Source: Allomyces macrogynus ATCC 38327 (taxonomy: Eukaryota > Blastocladiomycota > Blastocladiomycetes > Blastocladiales > Blastocladiaceae). Taken from it: 64,000 nucleotides of DNA. The notes below the pieces were generated by a model. The model searched no databases, had not been told where the DNA came from, and worked only from the letters and a program-made list of their open reading frames with translations. Positions within the stretch are counted from its first letter, which is position 1. Each line of letters starts with the position of its first letter. Below, one piece after another: positions 30,123-41,714 of the stretch. The stretch is from positions 42,617 to 106,616 of the forward strand of contig GG745359.1 in the NCBI GenBank assembly GCA_000151295.1. Direction: 5' to 3'. Position numbers and translations under genes: made by a program.

Positions 30123-33001
30123 CGAGATGTGCCAGCCCGGACCCGGCCAAGTGGGCGCTGCTGCTGTTGTTGGTTGCGCGCAAGCGCTCCACCTCCTGTC
30201 GCAAATCGTGCACTTGATGCCGCAGCTGCTCGTTTTCTGCGAGAACGGCCTGCAGCTGTCGAGTGAGCAGCGCCATGGTCGACGCAAGCTCAGTGGGTGT
30301 CGTGGATGCATCGGGTTCTAAAGGAGACGGCGCCGGCGCGGGTTGGAATGTTGTGGGGGCGAGGGGCGACCATGGCGGTAGTGGGTACGAGCTCGCTTCG
30401 TCCGACGTGGTGCTGCGCGCAAGGTTCAAGCATCCGTGTGAATCATAGCTTCTCGAGAGACACAACGATTCGGAAAGGATCAAGCCATACCTGGAGTGCG
30501 GGTGCGGGAACTGCACGCGTTCCATGATCACCGACATCATCCTCATCATCTCGTCCTGCCGGCGCACGAGCGTGTCGATGCTCGACGGCGCCAGCGTGAA
30601 CGGGGCCGGCGACCCACCCGAACTGCTTCCAGCCGTCAAATGGCTTACCGGATGCATATCGGCCCCGCCCATCCCGCCACCGCCACCGCCCCCGCCACCG
30701 CCACCGCGGCGCGACGACCCCCGCGAGCTCTGCGAGAAGGCCGGTGCGTGCATCGGCAGTTGCGGCGAGACGGCTGACTCGCCTGCAGGCACCATCGTCG
30801 GGTCGGCGTTGATGCTTACCTCGAACCGGCCCTTACGCTGCAAGACGGGTTCCGTGGTGCCAGTTGCCGTGAGCGGGGTTCCGACCGTTGACGCCGACGC
30901 GGGGGTTGACGTGGCCGTGTTGGACATACCAGTGGCCGGATTTGCCGCACTCGCGACCGCACCCGGCTCGGTTGACCCGACGTTTTCCGAAACCGAAAAT
31001 CGGCCCTTACGCACTTCGACTTTTGGCGTCGCGTCGATCCCGAACCCGACGGCAGGTGCAGTTCCTTGGATCTGATCGGTCGCGAGCGGTCCGGCCACAG
31101 CCGCGTCAAGGGAACCGAGCACGCCGGAATCCTGCTCCGGGACCGGTGTCTGCTCGCGAATGTCAAAATCCCAACTGATATGGCTCTGCCCTCGCGTGCC
31201 GCCGTCGCGGTCGCGTGCCGAATGGGCCGCGTTCAAAAGTGGCAGTATGGGCACATTGCCCGCGCGTTTCCGTGCTCGCTCGGGTAGCGGCGGCAGATCC
31301 TGGAGCAGACTTTGAACGAGGTACGAGCGCTTCTTGGCGCACTTCAAGAACGGGTGCGACAAGAGCTTTTCGGCGGTCGGGCGGCGCGTCGGGTCCTTTT
31401 GCAGGCACTGGTCGATAAAGTCCTTGAACGATTTAGAGTACTTGTGCCGTGTCGCGTCGCGGTCGAGCGTTGGTGGGTCGTTGGTGAGCGTGAGCATCAT
31501 GACTTTGACGGGCGGGAACTTGGCGAGCGGCGCATGGCCCGTGGCCATCTCGAGGCACGTGATGCCCAGCGACCAAATGTCGGCCTTGAAGTCGTAGGAC
31601 GACTGCTCCATGACCTCGGGCGCCATCCAGCACGGGGTCCCGACAAACGTCTTACGCGTGCCCTTGCGGTCGGCGGCTTCAATCGACGCTGTGACGCCAA
31701 AGTCGGCCAGAATCGCCGTGCCGTCGTCTGGGGGAGTGTCGAGAGAGAGGGCAAGTGAGTATCGGCGGCAATCAATGACGGATTTTGGCTCGAAACTCAA
31801 AATGTACGGTCGAGAAGAATGTTGCCCGCTTTTGCGTCGCGGTGGATGTGACCATTGCGGTGCAGGTACTCGAGCCCTTGCAGCACCTGCTTGAGGATGG
31901 TTGCGATGCTGATTTCGTCGATGCCCTCCGGGAAGGCCGTGCGCATGATGTCGAAGACGGATCCTGATTGTTTGAGAGGGGGTGGAGAAGGGTCAGAAAC
32001 GAATCGGGGAGGTGTTGGGAGGCGCCAAATCGAATTGGGCCGCGTACCAGCAGACAAGTACGGCGTGACAATAAACAATCGACTGTCCGCGACAAACGAC
32101 GTGTAGACGCGCAGCACGTTCGGGTGTTTGCACAGCGACATGACCTGGGTCTCGCGCTACATCAAACGGATTGATGGTAAGCCCTCCACATCGGGAAACA
32201 AACTCGACGGGCGTCAACGCAAAGGATCACACGTACACGCAGCTCCTCAATCTGGTTGCGCTCAAACATGTCAAGCTCAATGACCTTGAGCGCAACGCGA
32301 CGCTGCACCGGGCGATAAATGGCGCTGTAAACCGACGCAGACGAGCCGTAACCTGAAGTTGAAGGAACCACGCAACCGTCGGCGTCCCAGCAGGATCAGT
32401 CATGCACAGTTTCATTACCAACGCATCAACGTGCCGCCAAACACTCGCTTGCGGGGGTGGGTCGAGCACATCGAGAGAGCATCCATACCAATCGCCGTCT
32501 CGATCGTGTAGTCATTCGAATTGCTCGAAAAGAAGACACCTTCGTTGGGGTCAGCGCACGCGGCATTGCTTGCGCTCGACGCCATGGACGACCCGCTCAT
32601 CATGCTCGCCGTCGACGACAAGAGATGGCCCGGCGCACCGCCAAGGGCCAGCGTGCGCTTCCACCCGCTCGAGCTCGAGTTGGTGCGCTGCGGCGCGACC
32701 TGCGCCATACGCGGAAACGATGCGGACGCGACCGACGGCAAGGTCACGAGCGGGGCCGTAGGTGCGGGGGCTGGAACGTGGTAGTTGGCCGGAGCAAAAG
32801 CGAGCGGCGTCATCGTCGACGGATTCACAGCAGGTGCAGGAGGAGGAGGCGCTGCCGCGGCGGCGGGCGCGACCTTTACGGGCGCGGGGGCGCCCGACGA
32901 CAGTACGCTGCCCAGAGCACTGGTTGGGCCCGCGTTGGGTCGGTCGATCGGAAGCGCCAACGCGCCGAGGACCGGAGCGCCGGCGCGTCGCCCGCGACAG
33001 G
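30016..33001 (-). CDS. STE20-family Ser/Thr kinase, OSR1/SPAK/Fray-like (5' end in gap)
   Basis: Exons on minus: (gap)33001-32489, 32352-32237, 32156-32048, 31963-31808, 31727-30491 and 30412-30016. The kinase domain begins NDYTIETAIG and shows VALKVIEL (ATP Lys), HRDAKAGNILL (catalytic loop), ADFGVTAS (DFG) and the activation segment KTFVGTPCWMAPEVMEQ, identical in type to OSR1/SPAK (GCK-VI). The tail has two RKGRF-x-V motifs (about 31018-30995 and 30842-30820), a Gly-rich run and a C-terminal coiled coil before a Pro/Ala/Ser end. A Ser/Pro-rich N-terminal extension runs into the gap at 33002-33942. ATG at 34009 is a possible start but cannot be linked. In animals this group controls ion cotransporters downstream of WNK; here only the kinase class is certain. 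Confidence 0.88.
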
Positions 33002-33942
33002 NNNNNNNNNNNNNNNNNNNNNNNNNNNNNNNNNNNNNNNNNNNNNNNNNNNNNNNNNNNNNNNNNNNNNNNNNNNNNNNNNNNNNNNNNNNNNNNNNNN
33101 NNNNNNNNNNNNNNNNNNNNNNNNNNNNNNNNNNNNNNNNNNNNNNNNNNNNNNNNNNNNNNNNNNNNNNNNNNNNNNNNNNNNNNNNNNNNNNNNNNNN
33201 NNNNNNNNNNNNNNNNNNNNNNNNNNNNNNNNNNNNNNNNNNNNNNNNNNNNNNNNNNNNNNNNNNNNNNNNNNNNNNNNNNNNNNNNNNNNNNNNNNNN
33301 NNNNNNNNNNNNNNNNNNNNNNNNNNNNNNNNNNNNNNNNNNNNNNNNNNNNNNNNNNNNNNNNNNNNNNNNNNNNNNNNNNNNNNNNNNNNNNNNNNNN
33401 NNNNNNNNNNNNNNNNNNNNNNNNNNNNNNNNNNNNNNNNNNNNNNNNNNNNNNNNNNNNNNNNNNNNNNNNNNNNNNNNNNNNNNNNNNNNNNNNNNNN
33501 NNNNNNNNNNNNNNNNNNNNNNNNNNNNNNNNNNNNNNNNNNNNNNNNNNNNNNNNNNNNNNNNNNNNNNNNNNNNNNNNNNNNNNNNNNNNNNNNNNNN
33601 NNNNNNNNNNNNNNNNNNNNNNNNNNNNNNNNNNNNNNNNNNNNNNNNNNNNNNNNNNNNNNNNNNNNNNNNNNNNNNNNNNNNNNNNNNNNNNNNNNNN
33701 NNNNNNNNNNNNNNNNNNNNNNNNNNNNNNNNNNNNNNNNNNNNNNNNNNNNNNNNNNNNNNNNNNNNNNNNNNNNNNNNNNNNNNNNNNNNNNNNNNNN
33801 NNNNNNNNNNNNNNNNNNNNNNNNNNNNNNNNNNNNNNNNNNNNNNNNNNNNNNNNNNNNNNNNNNNNNNNNNNNNNNNNNNNNNNNNNNNNNNNNNNNN
33901 NNNNNNNNNNNNNNNNNNNNNNNNNNNNNNNNNNNNNNNNNN
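33002..33942. other. Assembly gap (941 N)
   Basis: Unsequenced bases within the 5' part of the kinase gene. ORFs drawn across it are meaningless. Confidence 0.99.
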
Positions 33943-35320
33943 GGGCAGAGTCGGTGGCTGGGGTGGCGCTGGGCATGGTGCTCGCAGGGGCCGTCGCGGA
34001 CGTGGCCATTGTCGCAATGGGTGACGTGCAGGCGGACGGCGCTGGGAACGCAGCGCGTCGCGGTCGCGTGTTCCCGGGTCGGGCTGCGCGCTTGACGTGC
34101 TCGTGCGGGGCCCCGCGCCGTTCTCGTGCCGTTGCAGCAAGTCGGGGACGCGCGTGGCGGTGGAGTCGCGCGCAGGAGTACGCTTGACGGGCCAGGGATC
34201 TTGGCACTTTGGCACCTGTGCGTCGGGTCGGCACCTGGCGTACTTGTACCGCACAACAAGAGAGCAGAGCGCAAACCGAATGGAACGAGCACGAGCACGA
34301 GCACGAGCGCGCCGGCATGTATTTGTACGTGACCGGGTCCCAGACCAGAGCGTGGCTCGGACGCACGCGTGCCCACGCTGGCATCCAAGTTTGAATTTGT
34401 CGGTCGACTCTTGGCCGCTCGCGCGGTGAAGTCGTGCAGACAAACGGCCCGCCGAGAAGGCAGCCAGGTCTCGAGCTGCCCAACTATTTTTTTACGCGTC
34501 TTGGAGTACGGAGGAAATACGCTCCGCCCTCGCCGACACTGTCGACACTTGTCGGCCCTTGTCGGCGCTGTCGACATGGCCAAAATCGCAGAAGAATTCG
34601 CTGCGCGCAACAGCGCAACACCCACGAGACCACTTTGGCATGAGCGCAACAAGTGCTCGGCTGTTTCTTTCTGTCAGCCATCATCTCCACGCTTGATCAG
34701 CGCACGGCTCGCGCAGATCGTGCACAACACCACTCGTGAGCAGGCCCACTCCACTCCCAAAGACAGCAGGCAGTTCTCACGACACCCCAAGCTCCTCGAG
34801 TCTACCACATTCCGAGCGCCTCGGCCTGGCCCGACTCGACGGGATCGAACGGTCTGAGGCGAAGCCACGGTTCGCGGCAACCAGGGGCAGCTTACGTTCC
34901 GTCCCCTGGGTGGGATCGTGCTCGGGTGGAGAGTTGGAGACAGTCGAAGCGATTCTCCTCGCTGATCACTTGGCCGACGGAGAACCTGTGCAGGCGCCGG
35001 AGCGACGGCAAGAATCACCATGGAGCGAAACGTGATGCGGTGGCCGTTGTGTCGAGTAATGACCAAATTACTGTCACCGGTCTGCCCGCTCAAATCAGAT
35101 CAGGACGCGGTGGACCGCAGTGGAGCGAGGTGGGCGAAGCCGAGCGAGGAGCGCGTGTCGTTCCATTCAACCACGAAGCAGTCCCGGCTTTCGTTGTCTG
35201 CAGCTCATCACGGCTCATCACGTTCTCTCACACAAATCGAGCCAGTGGGGGCAACATAAGTGGGATTGAGAAACGGGAATATCAGACAAAATCTCAGCCC
35301 CGGGCCAGTACAGCACCCGC
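33943..35320. other. Region between kinase 5' part and ARPC4
   Basis: 33943-34009 may encode the kinase N terminus on minus (MATSATAPASTMPSATPA, ATG 34009). The rest holds only overlapping low-complexity ORFs, a (GAGCAC)n-like stretch near 34285 and the repeated motif TGTCGACA/TGTCGGCGC near 34540-34575. No gene or RNA is recognised. Confidence 0.35.
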
Positions 35321-36071
35321 TCAAGACCACTAGTGAGATTCGACGCGTCTTGGTCAGTGTTCGCCACGAACCGCTTGAATGTGCCTGACCAAAAAGCGGC
35401 ACGCACCTGCGACAGGTACGACTCAGCCACGATACGCGCGCGCGCGTTGAGACTCAGCTGCATCTCCGAGATTTCCTTGTCCACGTCCTCCATGAACTGG
35501 ATAATAAAGTCGACAATCTTGTGCTTGTACATTTGCTCCGTGTGGAAGTTGGTAATCAAAAAGCTGATGTCGTAGCCCTACATCATGCAGCCATTGTCAA
35601 TCGTCGCGCTCCGACCTTGGGAGCAGAGTGACGATCCGCAACACAACGTACCTCGATGGCCTTGCGGCGCAGAATCACAAACCCCTCAGCGCGCTGCATC
35701 ATGAACCGCGTAAACTTGTGCACAAGAATCTTTTCAATCTCGTTGGCCTGCTTGATCTTGATCGACACGCGCACCGAGTTGATTGACGGCTCAATCAGCA
35801 CACTCTCGCCTTCGTTGCGCGAAATCACAAACGGGTTGAGCAACACCTCCTTGGACGACCTGGACAAGCACAAGCACGGATACCCGGGAATCAGTCCCTG
35901 CAATGCATTTGGTTGCCGATGCGAATACGGTGGGGATCAGCAAGATACTGACCGTGCTTCCACCTCGGGCTTGTTGTGCCGCTCCACGACCTGCGACGCA
36001 AAGTTCTCGAGGCACATCGCGGCCTTGAGCGTTGAGCGTACGGCGGTCAGGTATGGGCGCAGCGTGTTGGA
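35321..36071 (-). CDS. ARPC4: Arp2/3 complex subunit 4 (ARPC4, p20)
   Basis: A core subunit of the Arp2/3 actin-nucleating complex that pairs with ARPC2. Exons on minus: 36071-35953, 35859-35652, 35577-35407 and a 9-nt last exon 35329-35321. Conserved blocks: [63 protein letters not shown] and [13 protein letters not shown]. The coded part is 168 residues without the initiator; the human protein is 168. The first visible exon starts in phase 0 with SNTLRPYL, so the initiator must be on an upstream exon. ATG 36209-36207 followed by GT is possible, giving MSNTLRPYL, but its donor is weak. The last exon (WS-stop) rests on a GTGCGT donor, a CTGAC branch and a CTAG acceptor. Confidence 0.93.
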
Positions 36072-36209
36072 CTAGACGTCGGTCGCCGACGGCATGACGG
36101 CAAGAATCGAGGCGCGGTGTGCCAATCGGTAAGTTTGCAACATCCATTTCTCGTGAACAGGCCGGCAATGCAGGGCCCGTCGCGGGGGACGTGGACGCGT
36201 TTAAACCAT

Positions 36210-36604
36210 TTTCCGGTCGAATCGATGGTCGAATTGTTAGGAATGGTCGTCTTTGGCGCGATTGCGGCAAGTTGGCGCGTTGAGGACAAATGTGCTGGCG
36301 GTGGAGGGATATGTGCTTGGCAAGCGTCGGCAAGGATGCTGCCGCACGGACATGCGAGGCGCTCCAAGTCGAATCCCCAGCGCGATGCGATTGCCTTGGC
36401 ATGCTACACAGGTGACCGTGACTTGATCTTCCACCACCGCTCTGGAATCCTTTTCGAGCTGGATGATCGCGCTGCACCTTCGCTTTCATCTCACCGACGG
36501 ACCAGTGCCGGGTGCCCACTACCCGCAATCAATTCTCAAACCGACCGAACACCGATTGGTCCACTCGTGCTCAACTAAAAACCCACCCACCAGCACCAAT
36601 TACG
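36210..36604. promoter_or_regulatory. Divergent intergenic region ARPC4 / SNU23
   Basis: About 400 bp without a recognised gene. It should hold the promoters of both genes and possibly the ARPC4 first exon. Confidence 0.35.
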
Positions 36605-37716
36605 ATGGTAACCACACCCATTTCGGCTCCCCGCCGCCAAACAAGGGCTCAAGAACATGAACAACGATCAGGAATGGATATGTGACGACCGAGTCGACGC
36701 CCCTATCTAGTCTGACGTTTCATTCCGTCGAACGTGGGGCAAGGACGGCCGCCCGACCGGAGCGGCAGCAGAGAGCACGTCCTCTGTACCAGGTTCGTGC
36801 GCAGCTCTCCTTTGGACCAGCTCATTTGGACACGAACTCACCTGGGATCTTGATAATCCACAGCAAAACGCCCCGCACCCGCCGAACCCACGGCACCCGG
36901 CCTGCTGGAAGCGCGCAAGGCCAAGATCCGGTTCGATGCCGTCGTAGGCAAGACGCAAATGGTCCAGGCCGGTAGCGCCGCCGGCGGCGTCCAGGCCGGG
37001 TTCTACTGCTCGCTCTGTGACCGGCTGTGCAAGGACAACGTCGCGTTCTTGGATCATTTGAACAGTCCCATGCGTACGTGTCAGTTTTGGTCGGCCTTGA
37101 ACATGGATGCAAGGCCGTTACGCTCACTCTCCACCTTTTTTTTTGTCCGACCGTGCAGATCAAAAGAATGCGGGTAAACGCCTCGAGGTCAAGCGCGCGA
37201 CCGTCAAGGACGTGCGCGCGCGCATTCTTTACCACAAGCGGCTGCGCGGGATCACCAAGGAGGAGTACAGTACGCCCCACGCCTTCTCCACCTATATTTC
37301 TGCTCGTGTCAGAATTCATCGCGGACTCTGATTTGACTGGCATCGCGATAGATCTCGCCAAGCAAGTGGCCCTGCAAAAGCTACGCGAGGAAGAGGAGCG
37401 CCGTCGCCGAAAGGCAGCCAAGCGCGAGCGGCAATTGCAGTCGACGGCCGGTCGGCGTGCGCTCAAGCTTGGCTACACGTCGCCGACCAAAGAGGGAGAA
37501 GGTGCCGACGAGGACGACGACGCCGATTTGTCGTCCGAGTACAGCGATTATGAGATCGACGAGGCCGGCAACATTATCGATACGCCAAAGAAGGAAAAGA
37601 AGCCCAAAATCAAGGCAAAAACAGAGCCATCGAGCGAGCCGCAACTAGCCGAGGAGGAGCCGGACGCGTTTGCGGAAATGATGGGGTTCGCGGGATTTGG
37701 AGGCACAAAGAAATGA
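36605..37716 (+). CDS. SNU23: Snu23/ZMAT2, U4/U6.U5 tri-snRNP zinc-finger protein
   Basis: A spliceosomal B-complex/tri-snRNP factor. Exons: 36605-36607 (ATG only), 36711-36792, 36864-37073, 37159-37269 and 37352-37716 (256 aa). The N terminus MSDVSFRRTWGKDG matches the family start. The matrin-type C2H2 finger is FYCSLCDRLCKDNVAFLDHL...H, with C-x2-C and the distal His pair split by an intron. An acidic C-terminal region leads to the family ending MMGFAGFGGTKK. The 3-nt first exon is inferred because ATG|GTAACC and the CTAG acceptor at 36710 restore the conserved N terminus; upstream in-frame ATGs do not. It is convergent with RPN2. Confidence 0.88.
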
Positions 37717-37969
37717 TCGTTCTTTTTATGACAGTTCGGCTCTCAGACGAGTTGCGAAGGAGAAACGAGACTGACGACAACCACACCTGCGCATATTTTG
37801 CTGATGAATTGCCATTCCAACAAGGTCCTCCAAAGCATAAGAAATGAACATCTCGCGACGCGACGCGGCCGAAAACTCGCGATTGCCGCCCCTGCCTGGT
37901 TGCGTTCAACGAACAACAGGTCACCCACCCCTCACGTCCAAACTGATTCAACGCGACATCCCACCCACA

Positions 37970-40900
37970 TCAGTCGTCGAACGGGTACTCGAACGGCGCC
38001 GGGGGTGCCGGCTCCTCCTCCTCTGCCGTCGCTACAAACCAAACCAGTGTGTCAGAAATTGCCCTCGCCCGAACATATCAACACAAGGGGAAACGTACCA
38101 GCAGCGCCCTCGGCGTTCTTAAGCTTGCTCGCATTCATTTCCAAAAACGCGACGGGCAGGTCCGGCCGCGTGTTCTCCATAATGAGAATCCCCGACATGT
38201 GGGTCTTCTTGACGGGTTGGAACGGGCACTCAGCAAACGAGATAAACTGCTCCTGAGCCGGTAACACACGCGTCAAGTTGGCCTTGATCTCGCTCGTCGG
38301 CTCCGGCTCCTTTTTCTTCTTCTTGCCGTCCGTGGGCGTGGCCGACGCGTCACCCTCGGCCGACGCCTCGGCCATGACTTCGTCGCCGCCCGAGGTCGGG
38401 GCCGTCGCCGACATGGGCGAGACGGGCACCGACGGCGTCACGTCCATGGCCTCGGCCTCCTCTTTTTTCTTGGCGCGCGCCTTGGCCTTGGCCGTCGTCG
38501 ACAGCGTGATCTGCACCTTTTCAATTTTCTCCTGCGTGGGCGGCGTCGTCGGCGGCGGGTAGGCAAACAGCGACGGCTTGGCATTCGACGCAAACTCGAG
38601 CTGAATCGGCCGCAGCTCCTCGTCAAGCGCAACGAGCGCTGTGGGCGTGAGCGACAGCGACAGGAACAGCGTGAGCGGGTACCAGAACCAAAATTGCAGG
38701 AACACGGCCATGCCCACAACCGAGAGCATGTTGTTGGTGCCGTTGCGTGTGCGCAGCGAAATGATCGAGTTGCGGCCACCCGCGTCCAAGATCCCCTGCG
38801 CGAGCATCGCGCCAAACTTGGTCAGCTGCGCCTCGTGCTTGTCGCCGAGCACCTTGGCCAAATGCGTGCGGAACTCCTTGGCGCTCGGCTGCTGCATGAC
38901 AATCATACTCTTGGCGATCAGCGCGCCCTGACGAACATAGTCGACCGAGTCCTTCAGCAGCGGCTCGAGCAGCTCGAGCGCCTCGGCGCTGTTGGTCGAC
39001 GCTGACGAAATACCAAGCGCCAAGGCCGCACCGTACCGCACGTTCGGGTTGAACGACTCGGACAGGAGCTCCACAACACGAGGCACCTGGCCCGGGTTGT
39101 TGCACAGCACGAACCCAATCGACGTGACGGCCGCGCGGCGCACGTCGTCGTTCACGTCACTGACGGCCACGTGCAGCAGCCGGCGCAGCGCCTTGTTGTT
39201 GCCCGTGCCCGTGTAGGCGAGCGCGACCGCGTAAATCCCGCCGTACCGGATCAACGCGTCCTTGTCGTGCAAGAGCCGGTCGATCGTCGCGTCGGCCTCC
39301 TCCTCCTTGCCATACATGATCAGCGCCATGCCGAGCGCGAGCCCACGAATGATCTTCTCGTGCTGCGTCTCGTGCGCGTACTGGAGCATCTCGTCGATGG
39401 CCTGCGTGTTACCCGTGCCGAGCATGACCAGGCCCATGGCGAGACCGGCCGCCTCGCCGGCAATCGCCGAGTCGGCAAAAAGCGTGTTTTTGAGGTCTTC
39501 GTAGATCTCCATGTTGCCCGTGGCCATTCCGGACACACCGATTCCAAGGCACGCGCCGTGCTGCAAGACGTCCTCGGTTGACCCCTTGAGCGACTCGCGC
39601 AGGTAGTCGAGCGGCTGCGCATGGTTGGCGTTCATGAGCCCGAGCGCGTACAGTGCGCCGCCCTCACTGTAGGCCGACCCGGCGACGCCTTGCTGCGGCA
39701 AGTAGGGCTTGAGCAGCGTCATGGAGTGATCGAGGTTTCCCTTGTGAATGACGCCGAGCGCGGCCGTCGCCGAAAACTTGGACCAGTTGCTGGCGCGCGC
39801 GAGCCAGTCGAGGTTATCGCGCAAGAACTGGTCGCACGTCGTGCCGGCGTTCATAACGGCATTGGCAAACGTGACCGACGAGTGGTAGAGCGAGTTGCGC
39901 GGGTCGAGGTTGGCATTCGACTGCTTGAGAATCAGCAGGTCCGAGTGGTTGTTGCGGTGCAAGAACTCGAGCTGCAGCTGGATCGTCAGCTGGCCCGACA
40001 GGATCTTGTTGATTTTGACGGCGTCGGCCGACTCGGCGACATTGGCCGAGACCTGCTGCAGAAACTTTTGCGTGGCCGCCTCCTCGAGGTCAAACGCGAG
40101 CTGCAGACCGAGCAGCTTGTGCTTGGGCGAACCCTGCGCGAGCTTGTTGAGCAGGTCGGCACAGCTCAGCGGGTCTTCGAGCGCGACGAGGCAGTGGCCC
40201 ATGGACAGGTAATCGGGCTCCTTGAGCTCCGAGTAGAGCTGCACGAGCAGGCGCAACACTTGGTTGCGGAACCCGCGGTACTGGACGAGGTTCATGCTGC
40301 AGTCGAGCACGTACTGGAGCAGCGCAGCTGAGTCGCCGCGCTTGATGGCCTGCTCGACAATATCAAGCCGGCGCGACTCGAGAGCGATCCCAATAGCCTA
40401 GAGAGAGTGATAGATGAGAGTTCTGTTTGCTGATCGGGTTTGGGGCGCGTCGAGCCCCGTGCAAAACGCACCTGTCGGTACTCTTCGTGGTCAAAGCAGC
40501 GCTGGAACATGCGCTCCACGACCTGCTCGAGGGCCGTGGGAATGTCGATGAGCTCATTCGACTCAAACTGCTTCGTGCGCAGGGCAATGTACTTGTCAAT
40601 GCACTTGGCTAGAGTGATCCATCGTCAAAGTGAGTTTTTTAACGCGTGATGGTTGCTAAGGACATGGGAGCGCGTACCAATGATGGTCTCGACAAACTGC
40701 GACTGCGCGTTGAGGTCAAAGAGCTCGCCGGCGCCAAGCGCAAACGTGACCGAGTCGTCAAACTCGCCCAAATGGTAGTAGACCTGAAGAAACGCGAGTA
40801 ACGAGAATGCCGTGAGTTTGCGCAAAGAAACGCGGCTGTTCCGCGATCGCCGACGCGTCGAGTCTGCGTACCTTGGCCGCGACCAGCGCCGCGAGCTGGC

Positions 40901-41230
40901 GGTACTGGAACTTGGTGTCCTCAAAAAGGATCTCGCTACGAGGGACGTGTTTGAATTAGCACGCGTCAAGGTGCGCGCGTGATCGAATCATGAAGCCGTC
41001 CGTACATATGCGCGAGCGAGTCGGCAATTTCAGCCCAAAATTGGTCGACGAGCGTGTCGAGGTTCTGGAGCGCGTAGTGCTTGAGCGCATCGTCATGCTC
41101 CTCGAGAAGGGCAATCAGCCCACCTGTATTTGGACAAACCGGATCGGATCAGAGCATGTTTGAGAGCAGGCCACGACTCGTCGGCGTCGTTCAAATTGGG
41201 ATGCTTACCGGCAGATGTCAGGGCGACCAT
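37970..41230 (-). CDS. RPN2: 26S proteasome regulatory subunit Rpn2/PSMD1
   Basis: The largest scaffold of the 19S base. Exons on minus: 41230-41209, 41123-41006, 40935-40872, 40783-40678, 40608-40472, 40397-38099 and 38031-37970, for 935 aa (human 953). The N terminus reads MVALTSAGGLIALLEE. Family blocks are VYYHLGEFDDSVTFALGAGELF, MFQRCFDHEEYRQAIGIALE and the proteasome/cyclosome repeats (for example YGAALALGISSASTNSAEAL and GALIAKSMIVMQQ). An acidic/Lys-rich insertion precedes the C-terminal beta domain. The protein ends APFEYPFDD, like the FEY ending of PSMD1 that binds Rpn13. All seven exon phases join correctly. It is divergent from NOC1, with 484 bp between starts. Confidence 0.95.
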
Positions 41231-41714
41231 GACGAAACAGTGTCCTTGGAGGAATTGATCAAGTTGGCCAGTCGAGATTTGCCGCGAGTTCCGGGGTCAA
41301 GCGGGCAAGCGCGCGTGTCAGTGGTGATTGATCAAACGCGGAACGTTTTCGCAGCGTGCGGGTGGTGCTCGCGGATTGCGGCTGCAGCGTCTCGCGGGGT
41401 TGCCGTGGCCACGGTTGAGGGTGCGATGGGCGGTTCGCGCTCGAGCACGGCAGCAGCGGTGCGGTCGCGCGAGATGAGGATGAGCGAGTCGTGATCGCTT
41501 TTGCACAATCGCGACGCGTGCGCTCTTTGCCTGACGACGGGGTCACGTCCTGTCGCGACAGGCCTGGCAGCTGCACCACTTGGCCGCTGCCAGTAACCAC
41601 TCACGCCGACGCACATGACTCTGACGCACTTGTTCCACCGCACGCTCGCGATCACCACGCCATCTTGCCAGCACGGCCAGCACGGTGCACGACACTTGTC
41701 GCAACGACATAATC
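41231..41714. promoter_or_regulatory. Divergent intergenic region RPN2 / NOC1
   Basis: 484 bp without conserved coding sequence, probably a shared promoter. I see no PACE-like proteasome element with certainty. Confidence 0.35.

Noticed and set aside
32415..34652. Very long ORFs of 400-750 residues spanning the N run
   Set aside because: They exist only because N is translated as X. The real kinase exon ends at the gap and its frame beyond is unknown.
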